Assembly (NCBI GenBank): GCA_030949825.1
Contig: JAUZSC010000007.1
Span: forward strand, 62,001-126,000
Direction of reading: 5' to 3'
Length of the DNA stretch: 64,000 bases
Origin: Sulfurimonas sp.
GTDB lineage: Bacteria; Campylobacterota; Campylobacteria; Campylobacterales; Sulfurimonadaceae
This document shows positions 9,529 to 18,202 of this stretch, in pieces. The notes beneath the pieces were generated by a model, which was not told where the DNA came from, did no database searches, and saw nothing but the letters and a program-made list of their open reading frames with translations. The position numbers and the translations under genes are program-made. The first letter of the stretch is position 1. The number at the start of each line of letters is the position of its first letter.

Positions 9529-11420
9529 TATAGTTTATTTTCCATTCTCTCTAAACTCACCCAAAAACCCTCACCATTATTTTTGTGCCCTTGCCATACT
9601 TCGGGAATAAATGAAGCATCTGGAGAAAGCGTGTTTATGATTGGATAAATATTCTCAAAATCTACATTTCCCTCACCCACTTGAATACCCTCTCCATCAA
9701 CGCCCGTGCCATCTGAAATATGATAATGTGCTGTATAAGGAGCTAACTTTCTTGTGTACTCAATATGATCCCAATCAAATTTATTACAAGCGAGATGCGA
9801 ATGTGAAATATCTTGACAAATACGAAGCTTTGTTTTCTCACAAAAATCGATGACCTCTTCTGGGTTAATAAAAATATTTTGATATCTCTGACCACCAAAT
9901 AACCAAGGAAACGGTGCCATGTTTTCAGGTAATAACTCTACTCCATCCAAGTTCAATTGCGAAATAGAATCAATTAAGTTTTCGTAGTATTAGTGGTCGT
10001 TTTTCTATTTCTAAAACTTCATCTTTTGTAAAGCCACCACAATGAACTACAATCTGAGGAATTGAAGTTTTTGAAAATACTTCTGCATGCCTAAAGTTTT
10101 ATCAATAACTCTTTGAAGATGTGCGATTGATTTTTTTCTATATACTTCATCAGGAGAACAAAGATCTAAAAGATGGTCATCTTCAAAAAGTTCAGGTGCG
10201 TGAACGATATACTCACAAGAATATTCACGTGTTAAGAACTGTGACAAATCTTCTGTAATATCTTTAAAACTCATATGAAATTCTACAGAATCTGGATGTG
10301 TGTTTTCCATCAAAGCATTAATATCATGAAATCTAACTGGTAATGCCCATGTTCTATTAAAATTGTAATTCTTTTTCGCGTGGATAAGCCCGCCTAAGTC
10401 TGATTTAAAGAGTGCTTTTCCTTTTTAATATCTCGAATGGCTTTATAACCAACTATTTTATTTAAATATTGTGGGCTTAAACCTTGTCCAGGGCTCTTAA
10501 TCTCAAACATATCTTTTGTAAAAGTATCGCCTTCTTTTATATCAGCTATTGCATAAATACTTTTAGCTAAGTTTTCTCTATTTATCATCTCACCTTGAGT
10601 AACAATTCTATCTTGATTACTTCCAAGTGCCAGCTCAAGTTCTCGTATCCCATCTACAAGTTTTTTAAAGTCATCGTATTCTAAACTTGCACTATGGTCT
10701 GGTCCTTCCATATTTCTATCGAGCGTAACATGACGTTCTATAATTTTAGCGCCCATAGCAACCGCAGCAATGGATACCGCGATACCTCTTTCATGACCAA
10801 GAATAGCCAACAGGGAACATTATACTGCTCCAATCTTTGTAAATATCTAAGGTTAATATCTTTAAATGGCGCAGGATATGTTGAGTTACAGCGGAAGAAG
10901 TGCAAAATCTGCTTTTAGACGTGTTAAGAACTCTACAGTTTCATCTATCTCTTCTTTACTGCTCATTCCAGTTGATAAAATAAGTGGCTTATTTTTTGCA
11001 ACTAAATATTCCAATAAATCAAAATTTGTCATATCCGCAGATGCTGTTTTAAAAGCAGGAACACCTATTTTCTCAATAGCATCTGCACTTGATTTATCCC
11101 AAGGGGTACACATAAAGATTAGATTTTTACTTCTTGCATATTCAGCTAAAGACTTGTACTGTTCATAAGTAAGTTCAAATTTTTCTAACAAAGCCCATTG
11201 TGTACTGTGTAGAAAGATCGCTACTTGTCATTTCAAGAGCATCACGTGTGTAAAGCTCTTTAAGATTTCGCATTTGGAACTTAACACAATCTACACCAAT
11301 TTTACTCGCTTGATTTATCATCTTTATAGCATTATCATAATTTCCATTATGGTTCGTTCCAATTTCGGCTATTATAAAAACTCTATCGCTTGTACCTATT
11401 TCATAGTTATTAATTTTCAT
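9528..11420 (-). pseudogene. NeuB-family synthase + SAF domain + xylose-isomerase-like TIM barrel (multiple frameshifts)
   Basis: Joined across several one-base shifts, the reading gives about 630 residues. The N-terminal NeuB domain (FIIAEIGTNHNGN, FMCTPWDK, NSTYPAP, GHERG, ERHVTLDR, GPDH) condenses PEP with a sugar to form a nonulosonic acid. A SAF/antifreeze-like domain follows (KSIYAIADIKEGD). A metal-dependent TIM barrel then begins near 10340 (VEFHMSFKDI, ICQDISHSHLACN, FIPEVWQGH). The track pieces are 11420-11175, 11191-10886, 10810-10394, 10313-10047 and 9956-9528. Junctions such as IKKGKALFKSDLGG read straight from SAF into the barrel, so the fusion looks genuine. The start overlaps the kinase gene by 11 bases. 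Confidence 0.75.
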
Positions 11421-12791
11421 ATTTTTCCTTTGTGACCCAACTTCGTAAGCCTATGTTATCAAATGTAAAGGTTTCTATCTCGAAACCTTTTTCTTTAAGC
11501 GAATGCATTAATTTTAATTTATTAAATGTCTGTACATAAAATAAAAAATAACCTCCACCACCTGCGCCAAGTAGTTTTCCACCTAATGCACCATTGCTAA
11601 GAGCATATTCATATATTTCATCCAAGTAAGGCGTTGTTATTTTTGAAGAAAAATTCTTTTTTACACTCCAAGCTTTGTGAAGGAGTTCACCAAAATCATC
11701 AAGTCTTCCCTTTAAGCAAACGAGACTTCATCTCTGTAGCAATTTCTTTTGAAATTTGTGCGAATTCTTGTGCCTTTTCTTTATTCATATTCAACTTTTG
11801 ATCTTCATGAATATTACCTGAGTTATGTGTAATGCCAGAATAACAAAGAATTAAAGAGTCTTCTAGTTCATTTACTATGCTATCTGAAATTCTAAGAGGA
11901 TTAACTATATTGTCATCATCTTTAAATTCCATAAAGTTAAAACCACCAAAGACTGTTGCGTATTGATCTTGCCAGCCACCTGCTAATCCTAGTTCAACTC
12001 TTTCTGCATGAAAAGCAAGTTCGGCTATCTCATAATCAGTAAATTTATTTTCTCTAAAGTTATTAAAAGACCCTATGATTGCGGGAGAGCTGAACTGCTG
12101 AACCACCAAGACCTGAGCCTACAGGAACATCACTGTATGTATAAAGTTCAAATCCAAAGTCAGGGTTAAGAAGCTTAATCACTGATTTGATTAAATCAAG
12201 CTTTCCGTCAAACTGTAACTCAGATATATCACTATAATTCACTTCTTCATCTAAATCATTAGAAAATATTTTTATCGTGTTGTCTGCTCTTTTTTGTAAA
12301 ATAGCATGCGAGAATTTATTAATCGTTGTGTTGAGCACTACTCCGCACTCTTTATAAAAGTATGTGGTAAGATCTGTTCCGCCACCAGCGAAACTAATTC
12401 TAACGGGAGACTTTGCCTTAGAAATGATTTTTTCTTTTTCATTCCAGTTAATATTTTTATGGGAGACCACCGAGACTAATTCATAGTTTTCATTAAGTAT
12501 AGGAATTATTTTTATTCGAGTATCTAATAGTTTTAAAATATTTTCTCTTGATGCATCTTTATCAAATAAATATACAAAATCTTTAAAAATACATGTTTCT
12601 ATTTTTAAGTTTAAATTCTTTTCAAGTAATAAAATCCTACGAATATCTCCATCAGTAGAACTTCCAATGATTTTTTGCTTATCGTGTATAAAAACTATAC
12701 CTGAATGGTTGTTTTCTATTTTGAGCAAGGCATCTTGGATACTTTCATTTTTGCTAATTAAGTATTGTTCTATTTTCATCATAATGCTCAC
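11410..12791 (-). pseudogene. CBS-domain GHMP sugar kinase (frameshifted)
   Basis: Residues 1-120 resemble a CBS pair (TDGDIRRILL, IKIIPILNENYELV). The remainder is a GHMP kinase with AGGGTDLTTYF, the ATP-binding PVGSGLGGSA and a C-terminal LGAGGGGYFLF. The GGGTDL motif is typical of HddA-like heptose/sugar kinases. The three ORF pieces (12791-12063, 12109-11699, 11625-11410) are joined by one-base shifts near 12085 and 11705. The track start is GTG; ATG codons three and four codons later are better candidates. It is the first gene of the glycan operon visible downstream of the flagellin remnant. The kinase presumably phosphorylates a sugar precursor. Confidence 0.72.
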
Positions 12792-12854
12792 TGTTGTACA
12801 TTTTTATATATAGTATCTAAAATAGTGTTTATTTTAAGTTGAAGGACTGAAATT

Positions 12855-12895
12855 AAAAGCCCTGAGAGTAAACCAAGAGGTTTACTCAGGCTTTT
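12855..12895 (-). terminator. Imperfect stem-loop after the flagellin remnant
   Basis: The arms AGTAAACC and GGTTTACT pair around AAGA and extend imperfectly through AAAAGCC/GGCTTTT, giving a T-rich flank on both strands. The hairpin lies just downstream (minus strand) of the truncated flagellin and just upstream of the kinase gene, so it probably ended the flagellin transcript. Confidence 0.55.
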
Positions 12896-12918
12896 AGGAA
12901 GAAAAAAGATTAACTAAC

Positions 12919-13257
12919 TTATTGTAGTAATCTCATTACATTTTGTTGCACAGAGTTAGCTTGACTCATAGCATAAGAACCAGACTGCGCTAAAATATTG
13001 TGTTTAGCAAAAGTTGCACTTTCTGCTGCGAAATCAACATCTCTAATGTTTGATTCTGCTGCTGCAACATTTACTTGTGTTACAGAAATATTTCTAACAT
13101 TAGACTCTAGTTTATTTTGAGCCGCACCAAGTGTTGCGCGTAAAGTATCAACTGCTTTGATTCCAACATCAGCATTTTTGATAGCTATTTCTGCAGAACC
13201 TGCACTTGCTACTCCAAAAGTTACACCACCAGCTAAAGCTGATATGTTTGCACTTTC
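12919..13257 (-). pseudogene. Flagellin C-terminal remnant
   Basis: An open frame of 112 residues, with no start codon and directly preceded by TAG at 13258-13260, encodes only the D0/D1 C-terminal part of a flagellin. It reads [22 protein letters not shown] and later [12 protein letters not shown], ending in the canonical MRLLQ. It is very close to the last 100 residues of the intact flagellin 600 bases away. No N-terminal half, promoter or RBS is visible, so no flagellin can be made from it alone. It could act as a donor for gene conversion, or be the scar of a deletion between tandem flagellin genes. Confidence 0.85.
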
Positions 13258-13326
13258 CTATGAGATTTTACCAACAATCTCTCTAGTGTTTACTATATGT
13301 TTTTCAAGTATACACTACCGCTTATT

Positions 13327-13467
13327 ATGGATTTTTTCAATACGAAAAACCTAAAAAAAGAAATAAAACATATAAAAAAATTTGATAAGCTACTAGAAAA
13401 AGAGTTATTTAATATCGAAGATATATATGAAAGAAGTTTATTGAAGTTTATTGAACAAAAGTGTTAA
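13327..13467 (+). CDS. Small hypothetical ORF, 46 residues
   Basis: A Lys-rich 46-residue reading frame (MDFFNTKNLKKE at the N-terminus) lies on the plus strand in the gap between the two flagellin copies. It has charged, helix-prone composition and no clear Shine-Dalgarno sequence. I recognise no family. It may be chance coding in an AT-rich spacer or the tail end of a lost gene. Confidence 0.25.
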   Translation: MDFFNTKNLKKEIKHIKKFDKLLEKELFNIEDIYERSLLKFIEQKC

Positions 13468-13473
13468 AAAAAT

Positions 13474-13493
13474 ATAAGAGCCGAAGCTCTTAT
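13474..13493 (-). terminator. Flagellin rho-independent terminator
   Basis: A perfect 8-bp stem ATAAGAGC/GCTCTTAT encloses a CGAA tetraloop. On the minus strand it is followed by a T7 run, the classic intrinsic terminator layout. It begins 14 bases after the flagellin stop codon. Confidence 0.85.
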
Positions 13494-13506
13494 AAAGCAA
13501 TAATAC

Positions 13507-14343
13507 TTACTGTAGAAGTCTCATGACATTTTGTTGAACAGAGTTAGCTTGACTCATAGCATAAGTACCAGACTGTGCTAAAATATTTCGTTTAGCAAAA
13601 TTTGCGCTCTCTGAGGCAAAATCAACATCACGAATATTAGATTCCGCAGCATTAACATTTACTTGAGTTACAGAAATATTTCTAACTGTTGACTCTAGTT
13701 TATTTTGAGCCGCACCAATAGTTGCACGTCTACCATCCAATGTTTCAATTGCAGTATCCATACGTGCAATTGTAAGTTGCGCAGATGTTTTAGATGAAAC
13801 TGAATTACTTGCGACACTTGCACCAGTAATAGCACTTACACTATTCGTTGCTAATGCAAGAGTTTGCGTCTCATTTGCATATGCACCAACTTGGAATGTA
13901 AAATTACCCGTTGAGGCACCTGTACCATCAAGAAGATTAACACCATTAAATTTCGTTGTATCACTAATGTCTTGAGCCTGATTTAAAAGTGCTGTTACTT
14001 CTTTTTGGATATATGAACGAGAAGTAGTATCTTGTGTATCATTGGCAGATTGAACTGCAAGAACACGAACTCTTTGAAGAATGTTACCATACTCTTCTAA
14101 TGCACCATCAGCCGTTTGAGCTAAAGCAATACCATCTGTTGAATTTTTAATTGCTTGTCCAAGACCTTGAGACTGAGCAGAAAGTTTGTTAGCAATCGCA
14201 AGACCAGATGAATCATCAGCAGAACGATTAATTCTAAGACCAGATGAAAGTGAGTTAAGACTTTTATCGAGTGCAAGATTGTTTTGAGTAGCGTTTTTGA
14301 ATGCATTCATAGCACCAATGTTTGTGTTAATTCTAAATCCCAT
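13507..14343 (-). CDS. Flagellin
   Basis: This 278-residue flagellin is short because it consists almost only of the conserved D0/D1 regions. The N-terminus is [14 protein letters not shown] with LSSGLRIN, and the C-terminus [15 protein letters not shown] ends in MRLLQ. The middle segment is small and Ser/Thr-rich, offering sites for the O-glycosylation implied by the adjacent maf and nonulosonate genes. It would polymerise into the filament after export by the flagellar type III system. The D1 stretch reads [13 protein letters not shown], unlike Helicobacter or Campylobacter flagellins. The RBS is AAGGA, with a sigma-28 promoter upstream and a strong terminator downstream, so it is probably monocistronic. 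Confidence 0.95.
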   Translation of the reverse strand: MGFRINTNIGAMNAFKNATQNNLALDKSLNSLSSGLRINRSADDSSGLAIANKLSAQSQGLGQAIKNSTDGIALAQTADGALEEYGNILQRVRVLAVQSANDTQDTTSRSYIQKEVTALLNQAQDISDTTKFNGVNLLDGTGASTGNFTFQVGAYANETQTLALATNSVSAITGASVASNSVSSKTSAQLTIARMDTAIETLDGRRATIGAAQNKLESTVRNISVTQVNVNAAESNIRDVDFASESANFAKRNILAQSGTYAMSQANSVQQNVMRLLQ

Positions 14344-14418
14344 AATAAATCCTTTTTGGGTCGAAGCCTTTCGCTTCTAATAAATTTTTATCTTGGCTTC
14401 CTTGCCTTGATACTAAAC

Positions 14419-14445
14419 ATATCGGCAGCTCCAAAAATAACTTTA
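14419..14445 (-). promoter_or_regulatory. Sigma-28 (FliA) promoter of the flagellin gene
   Basis: On the minus strand the sequence reads TAAA, a 15-base spacer, then GCCGATAT. This matches the FliA consensus TAAA-N15-GCCGATAA at all but the last base. It lies about 75 bases before the flagellin start, which suits a late, class 3 flagellar gene. Confidence 0.9.
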
Positions 14446-14476
14446 GTAAATTTCTGTTATTTGTTCAATATTTTCT

Positions 14477-15367
14477 TTAATCTTTAAATTTAATTTGCGT
14501 AATCAACATTTTGAAAAACTCTTTAGTCCATATATCAAGCTCTTGTGCATCTGGAATAAATCTAACTGCGTCTTCTTTAGCCGAGTTAATATCTAAATTT
14601 TCTATTCTATCTCTAAGCAGCGTTAGTATAAAATCTTTACCTATGTTTTTAGGTAATTGTACCCCATCTTCATTTTGAAGTTTACAGCTTTGTTGTAGTC
14701 GCGCGTTTAAATGTATTACATCTAGCTCTATATTTTGTGAAATATACCAGACTAAATCATACCAATCTCTTCCCTTTGGTCTTGAAACCCATTTTCTACA
14801 TAAAACAGCATGCATCTTCCCTGCAAATAGTGAGGACATAGTCATACTATTTATCATAAAAGGTCGTGGTGATAAAAGTAATTTTTTCTCTTTTTGAAAA
14901 TTTAATGGTGGGTTTGTATCTACTTCAAATTTTATTTTAACAATTTTATTTTTTGGAAATCTATCTCTAATATCTTTTGGAGCGTTGATTTCTATCATGT
15001 GCTTAAGAGTATTTCCCTTTAAAAAAGCCGATTGTATGCTAGAGTCTTTATTTTTAACAACTACGTCAACTTCAAATCCAAATGAAGCAAGCATCTCAAC
15101 TACAGAAGATTCATAAACAGCTAAATCAAACGCTTCATCTTTTTGAATTAATGAAAAATCTAAATCTTCAGAAAAGCGGGGTAAATCATATAATATTCGC
15201 AGAGCCGTACCACCATAAAACACTGCTTTATCAAAAAAACCTGCATCTGAGAGTCCAAGCAATACTATCTCTTGTAAAATCTCTCTTAGCGCTTCATAAG
15301 CACTATCTTGTGATGATAAGTCATATTTTTGCAACATTTTTAATATTGCAGGATTTGTATTAGACAT
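14477..15367 (-). CDS. AbiEii/AbiGii-family nucleotidyltransferase toxin
   Basis: This 296-residue protein has the FYGGTALRILY...RFSEDLDF pattern of AbiEii-type nucleotidyltransferases at about residues 49-72. The C-terminal half includes KGRDWYDLVWY, also characteristic of the family. AbiEii is the toxin of the type IV AbiE toxin-antitoxin/abortive phage infection system; related toxins modify tRNA acceptor ends. It overlaps its AbiEi partner by 8 bases, giving the usual antitoxin-then-toxin order. It ends close to the flagellin promoter. The gene is intact. Confidence 0.88.
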   Translation of the reverse strand: MSNTNPAILKMLQKYDLSSQDSAYEALREILQEIVLLGLSDAGFFDKAVFYGGTALRILYDLPRFSEDLDFSLIQKDEAFDLAVYESSVVEMLASFGFEVDVVVKNKDSSIQSAFLKGNTLKHMIEINAPKDIRDRFPKNKIVKIKFEVDTNPPLNFQKEKKLLLSPRPFMINSMTMSSLFAGKMHAVLCRKWVSRPKGRDWYDLVWYISQNIELDVIHLNARLQQSCKLQNEDGVQLPKNIGKDFILTLLRDRIENLDINSAKEDAVRFIPDAQELDIWTKEFFKMLITQIKFKD

Positions 15368-16025
15368 TTTTCTTCCTCTTTTTAATAATCAATACTAAAT
15401 TTTTTAAGATTTTTGAATTATAAGCTATTGCTATCTCATATAAAAGATTTATATCAAGTTTGAATAACTCATACTCTTCCACTCTAAGATCATAGAGTAG
15501 ATAATCCCATAATTTCTTTTGTGAGAGAACTCCAAGTTTTCTTTCACTTTTAAGCTTATCACAAAGAGCTTTTTCTTTCGTAGCTATCAACCTCCCACCC
15601 AGCTTATCATCATATAACCAGTCAACTCCTATGGAAAAAACTTTAAGAGACACTTTTTTATAGCTAAATCTTCCTATTGGCGTTTCATATTTTTTTTTAA
15701 GTCCTAGGGTCGCTGATGTTACTTCATAAACTCTTTCAGGTATTAAACCATAATAGGATAGGGCGTATTCAAACGATATATAAGAGGGGGCGTATAACAT
15801 ATTTGCAGCGGATATTTTATCAACGGGCATAGTTTGATACCTAGGGTTAAAAAAATATATACCGCGTTTGAGTCTTATAATATCTTCTTTCTTCAGCATC
15901 TGAGATATTTTTTCATTTACGTTAGCAAATGATTTTATTAAAATATCTGATAACATTTCATGAGTGAAAACAGTCGTAGCGATTTTGTTCTTAATATCAT
16001 ATATATCCATAGTGTAATCATACAC
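15360..16025 (-). CDS. AbiEi-family antitoxin/transcriptional repressor
   Basis: This 221-residue protein has an N-terminal winged-helix region with LKRGIYFFNPRY, followed by the family hallmark YAPSYISFEYALSYYGLIPE. The central and C-terminal parts match the AbiEi_1/AbiEi_4 antitoxin fold. It neutralises AbiEii and in characterised systems binds inverted repeats upstream of its own gene. The start is probably the second Met (MDIYDIK), since the first Met lacks a clear RBS. It forms a two-gene operon with the toxin downstream. Confidence 0.85.
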   Translation of the reverse strand: MYDYTMDIYDIKNKIATTVFTHEMLSDILIKSFANVNEKISQMLKKEDIIRLKRGIYFFNPRYQTMPVDKISAANMLYAPSYISFEYALSYYGLIPERVYEVTSATLGLKKKYETPIGRFSYKKVSLKVFSIGVDWLYDDKLGGRLIATKEKALCDKLKSERKLGVLSQKKLWDYLLYDLRVEEYELFKLDINLLYEIAIAYNSKILKNLVLIIKKRKKNV

Positions 16026-16080
16026 AAAATTTCTATAATTATCTTATTTATATATACTTAATCTTTAAAAAGCAGATTTA

Positions 16081-16276
16081 CTATATACAAATCTTTCCAC
16101 TAGATATATTTAAGAGATGACAGAAGAGTTCACTATCACTCATAAATAGTTTTGATGACTTTATAAATCTTTTTGAGAAAGATCATCAAATACCCTATAC
16201 TCATTCTCAATGCTCGAACACAAGGAGAGATTTTTAAAGCTTCTTGTAAAATACTCTCAACAGAACGTTTGTACAT
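16081..16276 (-). pseudogene. Remnant of a DUF4143-type AAA ATPase
   Basis: The gap between abiEi and the next plus-strand gene is not empty. On the minus strand it starts with MYKRSVESILQEALKISP, the typical N-terminus of AAA_14/DUF4143 ATPases. After a loss of the ATPase core, another frame gives KSSKLFMSDSELFCHLL, which resembles the KxPKLYFxDTGLxxxLL segment of the DUF4143 C-terminal domain. The Walker motifs are absent, so this is an internally deleted, dead gene. The rest of 16026-16407 holds only AT-rich spacer and the promoter of the downstream toxin-antitoxin pair. Confidence 0.55.
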
Positions 16277-16407
16277 TATAAAATCCTAATATTGTAATTT
16301 GCATAAGTAAAGATAGTTTTTTTATATATACTTTCAAGTGAAGAGTATTAAAGTGGGGTTTTAACTATTTATGCCTATAATAACCTAAATAGACAAAAGG
16401 AACATTT

Positions 16408-16665
16408 ATGCATAGTATTTCCGCTACTGAGATTAAACAAAATTCTATGAGACTTCAAGAAGCTTTACGGGGTGACATACTCATCACAAAAAGAGATAAG
16501 CCTTTTGTAGTTGTAATGGACTATGAAAAATATATAAAAATAAACAGTTCAAATGAAGAATGGACATTTTGGTCAGACAATGAAATAGACAACTTTGGAA
16601 AAATAGCAATAGGACTAAGCAATCATGACTACGATGATGAAGAAGAGGACTATGAAAAATGGTAG
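16408..16665 (+). CDS. Phd/YefM-type antitoxin
   Basis: This 85-residue protein starts with SATEIKQNSMRLQEALRGDILITKRDKPFVVV, the Phd/YefM fold that binds operator DNA. It ends in an acidic tail (DDEEEDYEKW) of the kind used to bind a toxin. The stop overlaps the start of the next gene (ATGGTAG), giving the antitoxin-first order and coupled translation typical of type II systems. The Phd-like N-terminus paired with a PemK/MazF-like toxin is a less common but known combination. An AAAAGGAAC ribosome-binding region precedes the ATG. Confidence 0.78.
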   Translation: MHSISATEIKQNSMRLQEALRGDILITKRDKPFVVVMDYEKYIKINSSNEEWTFWSDNEIDNFGKIAIGLSNHDYDDEEEDYEKW

Positions 16666-16980
16666 GACATATATACTACATTAGTATGCCCTACTCTGAC
16701 TTTACAAAAGTCAAGGCAAGACCTGTCCTTGTTTTTCAAATCATTGATAAAAATGATGTTTTAGTTCTACCCCTAACAAGTAACCTAAAACGAGATGGTA
16801 TGCTCATCACAACAGATGACATTCAAGACAGAAGTATTAAAAAAAGATTCTTTCGTGATTGTTCCTAAATTAACAGCTATTGATTCTAGCCTTATCATAG
16901 GAGCGAGATTTATAGCTTCACTTAAAGAAGATAGTTTTATAAAAATTAAAAATGAGCTTTGCTTAAAGTTTAAGTGTTAA
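16659..16980 (+). pseudogene. PemK/MazF-like toxin, one frameshift
   Basis: The first 64 residues (GHIYYISMPYS, KARPVLVFQI, VLVLPLTSN) resemble the start of PemK/MazF endoribonucleases. At the A7 run near 16845-16851 the frame shifts. With A6 the reading continues KKDSFVIVPKLTAIDSSLI to a stop at 16980, giving about 106 residues, normal for the family. It is paired with the antitoxin just upstream. As written the toxin is truncated; an indel error is more likely than inactivation. The predicted role is mRNA cleavage under stress. Confidence 0.7.
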
Positions 16981-17041
16981 AAAGATAAAAATCTCCAAGA
17001 ACAGATAAAACAAGCTTCACTCAAAGTAAGAGAACCTACAA

Positions 17042-18131
17042 TTATTTTCCAAATTTTAATATTCCCCAGAGTTCTAATGTTCTATCGGGTATGAACCAAG
17101 AGTCTTTTTTATCTATAATTTCATCTTTGTATAATGCATTAAAAGCAGATAGAAGAGCTTGTTTTGAGAGCTTATATTCTTCTAAAATATCTTTTTTATA
17201 AAAATCTACATAATTAGCTACTATCTTAAAAGCTTTCTTCTTGTTAAGTGTTAGATTATCGTAAATCATAGAATAAGCTGTATCTTTTGAGAGGATAATT
17301 TCTCTTAATGTCTCATCTATAAAATCTTTAGTAATTTCTTTTTTCTTATGTACAATATATAATATATGGCATATATGTTGAATCAGCTTGGTTTCGAATC
17401 TAGCTTTATCGATGATATATAAAATTAGATCATCATTAATACGCAAGTGCTTTTGAATATACTCTATGTAATTATTAGTATCAATCCCCTCTAGTTCAAA
17501 ATGTGTAGCCATCTCATACAAAGGTGCTTTATATTTAAAAAGCTCCGTTAAGGTATGTCTCTTGCTCCCCAAGAATATATAAGATATATCCATTTTTGTT
17601 TGCATATACTTTCTCATAATCGCATCTATTTTGACATCTTTTATTTTTGATATTTGTTGAAACTCGTCAATAATTAAAACCACTCCTTTTTCTTCACTCA
17701 TTTTAAACAAGACTTTAAATATATCTTCCATGGCATCTTCAAAGCTTAAGTTCATTATAGATGCAGCTATCTTAGTTTTACCACTAACTCCATCAAATAT
17801 AATCTCGAAGCTTGCTCGTGTAAACATTTTAGAAAGTCTTACTATGGATTGGGCTATGCTTCCTTTTTGTGCTTGGGCTATAGCTTTAAGCAATAAGTTC
17901 GCAAAATCATTTTAGATGTTATTTCAAAGATATCTACATAAATACATAAACTATCTTTATCTTGTCTCATATATTCTTGCATTAAAGAACTTTTTCCAAA
18001 TCTTCTAAGAGAGTATATAAGTAGGTTATTGGATGAGTTGGTAATAGAAAATATTTTACTTAATTCTTGTTTTCTTCCAAAAAATGTTTCTTTAGTTGCA
18101 AACGCTTCATATAAAAAGGGGGGGAATTCAT
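17042..18131 (-). pseudogene. ATPase_2-like P-loop ATPase, two frameshifts
   Basis: From an ATG at 18131 the joined reading has a Walker A variant YSLRRFGKSSLM, then a Walker B VLIIDEFQQ and a sensor-like YIFLGSKRH. It ends in a winged-helix-like C-terminus (SWFIPDRTLELW). The total is about 362 residues, close to its relative at 20137-21249. One break is in a C7 tract at codons 3-6 (C8 restores frame), the other in an A4 run near 17910. ATPases of this type often sit in defence or toxin-antitoxin islands; the function is unknown. The IS element begins 18 bases upstream and may have separated the gene from its promoter. Confidence 0.7.
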
Positions 18132-18148
18132 AATTAGTCCTTAAATTT

Positions 18149-18197
18149 GTTTACTTTAGCAAACAATATTACTATATCCATACCTCTCTACACAACT
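18149..18197 (+). repeat. IS terminal inverted repeat, left
   Basis: The 49 bases pair without gaps with 19571-19619; about three quarters of positions match, with perfect 11-bp outer and 12-bp inner blocks. The transposase stop codon lies just inside. Confidence 0.8.
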
Positions 18198-18202
18198 ATC
18201 AT

